Source: Paracyclopina nana
Taxonomy: Eukaryota > Arthropoda > Copepoda > Cyclopoida > Cyclopettidae
Direction of reading: 5' to 3'
Assembly: GCA_019096065.1 (NCBI GenBank)
Contig: JAGUCH010000001.1
Coordinates: 3,658,001 to 3,722,000 of the forward strand
DNA: 64,000 bases
Within the stretch, counting starts at the first letter, position 1. Every line of letters starts with the position of its first letter. This document shows positions 1-8,977 of the stretch, in pieces. The translations under genes were made by a program, and so were the position numbers. The notes beneath the pieces were generated by a model that made no database searches, had not been told where the DNA came from, and was given only the letters and a program-made list of their open reading frames with translations.

Positions 1-296
1 AAGAAATTAGCCTTAAAAAAGACTGCTCGGTTGCAGGTAAAACTTTGCGGTCAATCGCGCACGCACATCTCCAGCTAGAGCTCAGCACTTGCAGGGTAAC
101 CAGATATTTTGAGTGATTTTAGCCAGAATTTTTCCCAAAAGCACCAAAACAACTATTTTGGCTTGAAATTGATTGAGGATGCTTCATGTGTTTTGATGTT
201 CTTCATTAGGAATGGTTTCGAAGACTTTTTTAAACCGCAATGTAATCGGTTTTTAGTATGCCATAAAGTACACAAAATTAAGTGTGCTCTGATTGT

Positions 297-355
297 ACAT
301 TGGCAGAGTGCAGACTTTTCACTCAGCAGACCCAGGTTCGAATCCCGGCCGAGTC
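297..355 (+). repeat. tRNA-Glu-like module inside repeat copy 1
   Basis: An exact RNA polymerase III B box (GGTTCGAATCC) lies at 335-345 and a near-consensus A box at 301-311. A putative anticodon loop containing TTC lies between them, and a run of T follows at 356-362. No proper acceptor stem can be formed and the T stem has a mismatch, so it is a tRNA-derived module and not a working tRNA gene. The second repeat copy has the same block at 32758-32814 on the minus strand. Confidence 0.6.
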
Positions 356-390
356 TTTTTTTAATTGAAGAAGAACTCTCAAGTTGCCAA

Positions 391-449
391 CCGTACAATA
401 ATGGATATTATTTCTTCACATGTGATGAAAATAAGTCATTATTGTACGG
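391..449. repeat. 59-bp imperfect palindrome inside repeat copy 1
   Basis: The outer 13 bases (CCGTACAATAATG) are repeated in perfect inverted form at the other end, and the centre contains the palindrome TCACATGTGA. The whole can fold into one long hairpin. The equivalent palindrome at 32653-32712 is nearly identical in sequence. Confidence 0.75.
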
Positions 450-554
450 TAGATGCGAGCGCACGCCAAATCTCAGCAAAATACCGGGATTTTCGCTTCA
501 CTGCCGTATGTAGTGAACCCACCGCCAAGCTGACAAAAATGCTTATTTCTGTAG

Positions 555-1830
555 GTGAGGTTAGATTTTCTGGAATTCGCCCTGCAACCACCACTGCTTG
601 GTAATTGCCAATATGACAAAATGTGGGTATCAGCCAACGGAAAATATCCGCTACTTTGCGGAGAAAACGCAGGACATCACATCTACCTTGACGTTGCCGG
701 AAAAAGCCACACAGACATTACATTTCAAATTGATGCATTAAGACATCAATTGTACTCGTGCCCAGACAGGTTCAACCTAACAGGGAATTCGGATTTCTTT
801 TCTTCCATTCACCTTCCAGTATTGGTAATTATCCCCACATTCACATTAGTATCGCACGCATAACTCTCTTAATATTCAGAATCGCAATGCTATCAAGGTG
901 AATGTGCAGGCAGATGAGCAAATTCACCATGTCAATTTCACTACAAGAAGAGCTTGGAATATTGATGTCAATCAAATACCATGCGGTTGTTCACCTCCTA
1001 ACCAAGGTCCACGAAAAGCTCCAAATGGATGCCTTTCTTTCTACGCTGGAATTTCCGGGAGCTTCAAATCTTTCAATTACGACTCTATCGGATGTTACAG
1101 GTTTTGCTCAAAAAATGTAACAATTTGAATGTTCATCTTAAAACGGAGCTCTCTCGATAGCCACGATTTTGTGTGCGATGAGAAACGACTCGATGATTGT
1201 TCATTGAGTGCAGGCTACACGGGACACTTGAATAACCTTGACTACACCATATGTATTGAGCAAGAGTACGGTTTTTGTGGAATGGAGTACAGTGAAGCTC
1301 CCAATGAAATGGGCGCATTTACACTGACGAATAAAACCGAGCTAAAAATAGAAAGCGATGAAAAATCCATGAGAATGAATACAGGGTAATTTCCTCATTT
1401 TCAGCTTTCTCAATTTTATAGTGCTTAAAATATTTTACTTACCTCAATGAATGAATTTAGAGCCTCGAGTGGAGACGATCATTGTCTCACTGATTATCTA
1501 GTTTTGCCAGGAGCTCACTGCAAAGTAACGACTCACGGCTAGATTATCAAAATTGAACTGAGTAATTTTATGCTCGTCTTAGGGAGATGCTGAGCATTAC
1601 TCAACAGATCGGTTTTGTGGAAACAGCCTCGGAGTCAATGGAATGTCCTTGCCCATAGTTCAGTACTCAGCACCTTTTAATTTCCAAGTGAGACAGTTTT
1701 AGCGATAAATTCGTCATTTTTGAGAAATGGGCTTTCTTAGGTGGTCACAGATAAAGATGAGCTGAGTGGAAGTGTTGACTACATGAACCGTGGTTTCCAT
1801 CTTCGCTTCAACCAAATTCCCTGTCGATAA
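555..1830 (+). CDS. CUB-like secreted protein, multi-exon, 5' end incomplete
   Basis: Exons inferred are about 555-692, 880-1093, 1214-1390, 1461-1524, 1583-1687 and 1741-1830, with phases that agree except that the first donor (GTTGCC at 693) is weak. The conceptual protein has the pattern of an abundant arthropod family of CUB-like extracellular proteins: a CGEN.G.H.YLD segment, RAWNI..NQIPC, KAPNGCL.FY.GISG, NLDYTICI...GFCG, then DRFCGNSLG and a final RGFHLRFNQIPC. Paired cysteines fit disulphide-bonded extracellular domains. No start codon or signal peptide is visible, so the first exon is missing from this model, perhaps outside the window or disrupted by the repeat at 1-544. The specific function is unknown. 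The gene ends 95 bases from the convergent BBS5 stop codon. Confidence 0.7.
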
Positions 1831-1925
1831 GTTTATGTTACATGCATAGTATATTTAGGGGTGCATTTTTTATTGTCATCAATCAATTTGCAAAAGCATG
1901 TCAAGTAAAAGTCCAGTCATTGTTT

Positions 1926-3541
1926 CTAATCGTAATTCAGTGTCTTTTTCCCTGTTTCGGGAGGTAGAACTTGCCAAAGAGATTCGAGAGTGAAACCATC
2001 GCGCAATTTTTCTATGCACAGTCCCAATTCCGGGCTAAATACCAGTGGTCGATCTTGATTCTCCAGGCTCTCTCCTTCAGCCAAGTATGCAGTGAAAGCA
2101 TCTGTGCTATCTGGCACACTTTCGTCAATTTCATCAACAGAGTCCATTATGGCAATTTGACTCTCAACTCCTTGGTCAGATCCTTGGTCAGTCTCCCCTT
2201 TGGATGATCTGGAGTATTCCACTCCAAAGATGGGGCTTTCACTATACGTCTTGTGGAGGCTAGATATCTCCTTGAAGACGGAATCCAAGCGGTCAGCGGG
2301 GTCAATTCTGAAGCCCAAAATGTAGCCTCCACTTAGCTCAGAGCTTTCTATCACCAGAGCTGTGCCGAATTTCGAGTCCTTCAATCGAACAGATGCAATT
2401 TGGATGTAGGGAATGGATATGTTGAAAAGGTCGTTCATTTGTGCAAACCACACCACTCGAACGTTGGTAACAATCGCCGTCCCCAGGTTGCCCTAGAAAT
2501 CAACTGATGTATCGTTACTGAAAGGTAATCCAGAAATTGAAGTACCTGATCGCTCGACAAGTTCCACACCCCATGGATAGTATTGATGATTTCCTCTTGG
2601 GGCAGCACGTTCAACTGCTTGTCTTGCAGGATTGCACTTCTCAGCTTGAGCTCTCGGTAAATCTTTGAAGTGGCGTATGCCCTATACGATTCAATTTTGA
2701 TTTAGGATGCGTAGCAGATTTACTCCTAGCTTACTTGTACACGCCGATGACCGAGGTGAACAGCCTTGGGGTGTCTGGTATCAAGTTTGTGAAAATGAAC
2801 TCGAACCGAGTCCTGTTACATTTCGTCAAAATATACAGAGCTTCTGTGACCCCGCGTAATTTCGAATTCACGGTCTTTGAAGTGATGTTGAGTACAGTGT
2901 TGTATCCAATGGCTGGCAAGATTATGCATTAAACTGCTGGCTTCTATGAAAAAGATGGTAAAATGTGCTTACATAAGCTGACTCTTGGCATGCTCGAAGA
3001 ATGCCACATGACTCTGAGGTTAGTGACCAATATGCGACCGCGATCGCCTGCGTTGCCCTTAGTATCTTCAATGGCATCGAGTTTATCAATCAAGAGCTCT
3101 CCAGGCCTCATTTTCATTTGCCTATTTTCATGCATAAACAGATTTAGAAAATGTCCTAATGGAATCGGGGGATTTAGGTGCGTGGTATCCGGTGGTGCAT
3201 ATGTGTTCAAGATGTACGTACGTGACCAAGATATCAAATCTAACTTCTCGGTGCTCCCAAATGCGGTCAACCGCTGCTCCTCTCAAGCTGTTCGAGTCCA
3301 TTATCATTTGTGAACAAATAGCAACACACTTAATTTATGTCTGTCTATTGAGGGGATAGCTGATCATGCTAGGTTTTCACATGGAAACATATGCAATTTT
3401 GCGGCTGGTTGCTTACTGCTCCGAGATGTCGAACAGAACTTTGTTGCACTCCCAAAATGGCGTGAAGTCGTTCTTTGAGCTGCGGAACTTCCTATTCTTT
3501 TTATCGGGTTTCTGAGATTCTTCCTGGGTAGCAGCAGCCAT
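1926..3541 (-). CDS. BBS5: Bardet-Biedl syndrome 5 protein (BBSome subunit)
   Basis: BBS5 is a subunit of the BBSome, the coat complex that moves membrane proteins in and out of cilia; its PH-like domains bind phosphoinositides. Exons, read on the minus strand, are 3541-3417, 3121-2973, 2912-2735, 2681-2546 and 2492-1926, giving 384 residues, close to the usual 340-380. Family segments are easily recognised: [78 protein letters not shown], and a C-terminal [20 protein letters not shown]. All introns are GT-AG and in matching phase. A second, duplicated first exon lies at 3308-3240 (separate entry). The gene is divergent from AMBRA1. Presence of BBS5 implies retained ciliary trafficking, in arthropods mostly in sensory neurons. 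Confidence 0.95.
3240..3308 (-). CDS. BBS5: Alternative, duplicated first coding exon of BBS5
   Basis: On the minus strand an ATG near 3308 opens a short frame that reads ...[16 protein letters not shown] and then meets a GTACGT donor. It parallels the end of the upstream exon (3541-3417), which reads ...[16 protein letters not shown]. Both donors are in phase 2, so either exon joins the same downstream exon at 3121 and gives the family sequence QMKMRPGE. This looks like a tandem exon duplication used as an alternative start. It could instead be a decayed duplicate. No transcript evidence is available here. End positions are accurate to a few bases. Confidence 0.6.
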
Positions 3542-4327
3542 ATTTTAGGGGTTGGTAGTCACGTTACAAAAATGTGGCAAGAGGTATGCTTTCTAAATGT
3601 ACCTGCGTGCATAGTATTATGTCCAGCATGCAAATCTAAATCATATGGTTATCAAAATAGGAAAGTTTCACAGAAATGCTATCTACTGGAAATCATTTCA
3701 TATAAATAGAACTTTAATGAGCTACGCCAGAATTTTTAAAATCTTCTAGCTCAAAATTCAAAATTGATGTGCCATATCAATAAAAATTCATTCTTCATGT
3801 GGCAAAAAAATCTCGATCAAAAATCATGGAGTTGAATATTTTGTAAAGTAAAATATGAGCTACCAAGATATGTGCTACAATATCCGCATGCAGACTGCAT
3901 GCGAAGATATGGAGACCTCCCTCATAACATCTAACGAGGCTGCCACCCTGAATTCGACAAATGCTCGTACACTTGTACATTCACCAATAATTTAACTCTC
4001 ACCCACTTGTAAACATATTTCGGGAAGTCGAGCAAACGTCACATTACGCGTAAAGAACGTTAGTCAAAAAGGATAGATGGATGGACTCTTATTCCGTTTC
4101 GGATAACGCGCGTTCTCTGTTTTCAATCCAGCTGACCTCGCTGCACTTAGTGACTAAAGGCCAGAATTTGTATTTTCCGTCTCCCACTTGATTTTTGTGC
4201 CCTATGGTGTTGCAAGGCCGGTGACATCGGATTTTCGGGGCCGTCTAGGTGCGCCCAGGCAACGCGAGCAAGTTTAAGCCACCTAATCCCGCCCTTGACC
4301 TCCATTTTGACTTCATTCCGCCCAGAA
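3542..4327. promoter_or_regulatory. Shared upstream region of divergent BBS5 and AMBRA1
   Basis: The two start codons face away from each other and are 786 bases apart. The segment holds no supported coding exon. The half next to BBS5 is AT-rich and the half next to AMBRA1 is richer in GC. It presumably contains both promoters. I could not identify a specific factor-binding site. Confidence 0.45.
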
Positions 4328-7300
4328 ATGGAAGATCTCAAATTGGAAGATGACGAGGCCACACCAACCTCATTTGGGGTGGGGCCGTTGCTCGGGTTCT
4401 TGGCTGACCGAGAGCTGGGCTTTTTCGGCCGGAATTCGAGGCCCAAAAAGAAGACCATCCATCCCGCAATCGAGTCCGACGAGATCGCAGAGGAGAGGCT
4501 GATCACAAAAGAGCCAATGGGCATGTTGCCTTGCAAACTCATGGGTAACCACACCAGGTCGACTTTCCTCATGGTGTTCAGCCCAGACAAGGAATTGCTC
4601 GCCTCAACCCACGGCGATCACAACATTTACATCAGTGAGGTCAAAACGGGCGAATGCCTCCAAGTTCTCACTGGACATCCCAGGTAATAACGATCATGTA
4701 CATTGTTTGACCATTTGAAACCTGACTTTTCATTTCTAGGACGCCGTGGTGTGTGGCCTTTCATCCCTCGCACAATGGCCTTTTAGCATCTGGCTGCTTA
4801 GGAGGCCACGTACGCATCTGGGACTTGAATGGAGGCTCCGAGGTGTGGACCACCGACTCTGTCATTGCAAGCTTGGCCTTCCACCCCGTCGAAAGGCTGT
4901 TAGTGGTTGCAACACTGAACGAGCTCCATTTCTGGGATTGGTCCCTGCCAGAGCCCTTCTGCAAAGTCTCCACCAAGTCGGACAAAGAGAAAGTTAGATA
5001 TGTGAAATTCGACAGCCTCGGCCACCACCTGATCACGGGCATTGCCAACTTGACCTCGAACAACAATTACCACTGCCCTGGTTCGAGATTGACGGCCAAT
5101 CAAGCTAGGGCCATTGTCAATAACCAGGCCAGAGCTTTCGCGCGAGCCCGAAGGCCAGTCAACGTGGCATACGGCCGCTACTATAGGGGAGGAGTCGACC
5201 CCATCATCAACCCTCAACCCAATCCCAGCTCCACTGCAACCTCTGCAGCTTCATCAGCATCTCAGACATTGTCAGACCTGGCTGCTGCAGCCTCGGATCA
5301 GTTGATGGCTGAAAATGCAGCTGCTGCTGCAGCCGCTGCCATCACCGCGGCTGCGGACGCAGCTGAGGCGGCCGCAGAGGCCGCATCCGTCTTACCTCGA
5401 ATGCGACGGCTGGCTGATGACCCTTTGCTTAGTGATCACTCGTACGGAGTTTCCTCGAGGTACATTACATTCATATTGTCTAGTGCTTGATTAAACAATT
5501 CTTGCCTTTCTTGAAGAAGGCTTCCATCTTTTTCCAGATCGAGCGATAGGCCCAGATCGGCCCAACAGCTAATGGAGTGGGAGATGGGGATTTGGCGGCC
5601 TTGGAGGCCCCATGGTGCCGCTGCCTCCGCCACGTCCTCTCGTGATCAGACTATGCCGACTGTGGACTCTCAGAGGGCTAATCTTGAGGAAATCTACCAA
5701 CGCGAACGTCGAGTGCAACAATTATTGATGCGATTCCGCCACAGTCCCGAGTCGAGCTTTGTGGAATTCAACCCACGATCTGGCAGTGACGTCACAGAAA
5801 TGTACTCTAATCCTGATCGACCTCCCTCGGCGGAGGCGAATGATCGTTACCGAGAAATTCGTGATCGGAGGCTCCAAAGGCAAATGGTGAGGCGCCAATA
5901 TTTGTTGGACCGGATATTGTACCGTAGGTCAGCGGGGCAGGCTCCTGGCTCAAATGCTGCCACCCCCAGCACCAGTAGGCCCATCGACGACTGGGCCATA
6001 AATAGGAGGATGGCTTTACAGCAGCTCCAATCTCCGGAACGAGATCCCAGAGCTTATGGCAGAGCATTTCCAGACGCTCCTCGGATTTCAGCAGCAGCCA
6101 TATCTGCAGCAACTTCAAATGACGACAACGATGATGCAGACAGCATTACAGCTCAGTTTGGAGATTTTGCCGAGGAGAGGCCGAATTTGAGGCCCGTTGA
6201 GCCCGAGGTGGCCTCGCGGCCTTTATCCACTATCGAGGCGAACATACTGGCTGCCGAGTCTCCCGAAACTCATGAGCCGTCTGCGTCCACTCCACCCACC
6301 TCTGTGAACGACCACAACTATACTCTGAGTCCTGGGGGAACCTCGACCGCCTCGTCAGCAGTCTCGCCTTCAAGCAGCCACCAAAGCTCATTGGCCTCCA
6401 CCAACTTGGACATTGCCTTGCTGAATCGGCATATAGATCATATGCAGCGAATTTGCCGTGACAGCCTCGCCGATTGCACTGCGTCGCGTCGCAGGCGTCA
6501 AATGGTGAGGTTGCAGTCGATTAAAAAGATCCTTGAGGATCTCCAGCGCCAAATCCGCAGCCTTCGAGCAGCCTCACACGAAGAGCAAAATCGTTCCGCA
6601 AGGCCGCTACTTCCAGGCAGTTCTGGGGATGCTTCAAATGCCATTCCAAATATGGATTCCGACGAGGATGACTTGGAGGCCACCGCACAACTCGGCCTTG
6701 AGGAGCGAAATTATGATGAGCGTGTGGGCGAGGGCCACCACATGCGTAGCCTTGCAAGGTCGACATTGTCGAGAGCATTGAATCGACTCGAGCCTCAAGT
6801 AATGCCCCAACCCAGCACTAGTGAGCAGGGACTCCGTCGAACCACAAACCGCTTGAGTCGCGTTCACAATCAGCTCGTTTCGCAAATGAGAGCCACTTTC
6901 CGCGCAATGGAGATGAGCCCCGATTTGGCTCAACGGGGCAAGAGCCCCTTGGCCGATGCCAAAGCGTCAGCGTCCCAAAAGGTCATGGAGATGACCAAGC
7001 AAACAGCCACGGTTGTGCTTCAGCCTAAAAGTTCAAGCTCTAAGGAAGTTGTAGCCAAGAGCAACTCTCAAAGCACCGTTGCCACCTCCACCTTGAAGAG
7101 TCCAGATGAAGCATCCCCGGCAAAGTATTCATCGAATACTTGCACAAAATTAGAGCTGAGAGCTCTGTCACAAAGGCTCGAGCGGATGCTCCGAGAAAAG
7201 AGGGAGGCCAATCCCAATTGGAATGCGGGTGAGAACGGCCAGGATTTGGATGAGTTTAATATCCCTAGGCCGGATCCGCTTCCACTTGACCCAAGGTAAT

Positions 7301-8977
7301 GAAGATAGTCTAACAGTTTTTGTATCTGAAACCAATTGTCCTGTTTTAGGAAACGTTGGAGGCATATGTACGATGGTACTTTGCCACCCAGACCTTCTTC
7401 GTCCTCTTCGCCTAACAACAATGTGGGTGAAGGAATGGACACTTCTGAGTCTGAATCAGAATCGGATCTCGAGCTCCGATCAAGTCTCAGCCGGAGCTGG
7501 ATGTCTTCCAGGAGCATGCGAGATATCTCATCCTCGCGTAGATCACGTTGGAGGCCACCCGTGGAGCAGCGACGACGAAATTGCCACATTTACAACCGGC
7601 TACGCAATGTAGGCGGAGGCAGATCAGCATCGTCTTCCCTAAGATCCAGCCTATATTCAGAATATATTCAGCCGCGGCAATCAGTCTCCTCTGACCCATT
7701 GTCGTCGTCTCCACAAAGTGAAATGCCTCCCCTAGTTGATGGAGAGGATGCCAGTGAGGATATGGGCTCTGAGCGGCTGCCACCTTTGCGAGAATTGATA
7801 TGGCGGAGATTGCGAAGGCGAAATGCCGCTGAGCTTTCACGACGTGAGGCCTTAGATTCTATAAATAGTCCAGGTACTTCATGATGCCCTAAATTCTCAG
7901 AAATCCTTGGTCATAAAATTTACTATACAGGCTCGAGTGGGCCGCAGTCCAGGCATCATCGCGAGGCTCTCAGTTGGATGGTGGACCAGATGCGACTGGA
8001 CCATGCTAATGGTGGGGTCACTGGCCCTGAGGCTGCTGCAGCTGCTGCAGCTGTCTCCAACGCACCATCGACCGCGCCTCAACCAGGGGGAAATGGAAAT
8101 GGCGGCGGAGGCTCAGTGCCCTACAGGGGAATTCCTAGCGTCCCTATACCGCAAGGCCTTGGGTCATATTGGCAGGGCATGAGTGACCCTTTTGATCACG
8201 CTGCGTTCAGATCGCGGTATGTGAACAGAATTCGGACCGAAGAATCTCCTAGGATGAGTTTCAGCCTAAGGTTTGTTGGGCAGGCGGCTGAAGCTTCAAA
8301 ACCTTCGGTTTCATCCAATTGCATGGCTTGACGCCGAATTTCCATTTTTTTCTTTTAGGGCCTCTGATCATTACCTGTCGTTGTCGCCTGGACCGTCCAA
8401 CATGCTGCTGACTCACCGGATTCAGGCGTGGGACTTTTCAAAGGGCGAAATCCCCGATCTCTCTGAAAGCGATGCAAATCTTGTGGTTCGTGAGGCCAAA
8501 ATTCACAACGACGCGTCCGTGGACATATCTGAGGATGGGCTGCTCTTGGTGACGTTGGTGCCTTCTAATTTACCCATGACAACTGTGGTGGGAGTGTATA
8601 GCTTGGATGTGGCCTCTAAGGGTAGGCTATTCGCTTCGTATAGTCTCGAGTCTTCTGCAGTGAGCGTCTCGCTGTCACCTACTTCTAAGCATCTTATGGT
8701 TGGCCTAGCCATGAGAGCTGCGAGAATCACTCTCAGCCCCTCGGATCGATCTTTGATGGCGCAAATATTTCGCATCAAAATGCCTTGGGAGAACACCGAC
8801 CAGATTTTGGGGCAAGAGCAAGCACAGCAGCCTCAGCGAGGTCGTTTAATTCATAGGCGCGACTTGCACCAAAACGAGCCAGGTCAGACGTCGCTGAATT
8901 GCATCCGCTGGATTCCCGTAGCGGGGTTGGGCTTAGTCTATGCCACAAACACTGGTTTATTGAAGATTTTGCGCTAA
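4328..8977 (+). CDS. AMBRA1: AMBRA1, autophagy regulator and CUL4-DDB1 substrate receptor
   Basis: AMBRA1 regulates autophagy through Beclin-1 and ULK1 and acts as a substrate receptor of the CUL4-DDB1 ubiquitin ligase, for example for D-type cyclins. Exons are 4328-4683, 4740-5459, 5540-7295, 7350-7873, 7931-8269 and 8359-8977, giving 1437 residues. The first two exons encode WD40 repeats ([55 protein letters not shown]). A long low-complexity middle follows, with a poly-alanine stretch near 5318-5390, serine/proline-rich and acidic parts. The last exon restores the second WD40 half ([49 protein letters not shown]). The chain stops right there, so the disordered C-terminal tail of the vertebrate protein, with its dynein-light-chain TQT motifs, is absent. 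The true start is taken as the first ATG of the frame, 4328. Introns are 54-89 nt. Confidence 0.93.

Larger units (their letters stand above)
1..544 (+). repeat. Dispersed tRNA-derived repeat, copy 1 (cut by window start)
   Basis: This stretch matches, as a reverse complement, 32559-33107, and the similarity fades just after position 544. The shared parts include the left segment, a tRNA-like block near 297-355, a run of T, and a 59 bp palindrome at 391-449. The element probably continues left of the window, so its 5' end is unknown. It carries no convincing protein gene. It lies directly in front of the CUB-like gene and may have displaced or contributed to that gene's 5' region. It is best described as a SINE-like or MITE-like non-autonomous repeat; the family name is unknown. 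Confidence 0.8.

Noticed and set aside
109-513. Open frame of 134 codons over the repeat at the window start
   Set aside because: It begins at a non-ATG codon, runs through the tRNA-like block and the palindrome, and is not preserved in the second copy.
605-900. CUB-like gene read as a pseudogene because of stops between 770 and 1130
   Set aside because: The stops fall in two segments that can be removed as introns with matching phase (693-879 and 1094-1213), so an intact gene is the simpler reading, though the first donor is weak.
6521-6933. Antisense and alternate-frame open frames within the AMBRA1 exons
   Set aside because: The real reading frame is fixed by homology and splice phases; the others are shadows of its GC-rich coding sequence.
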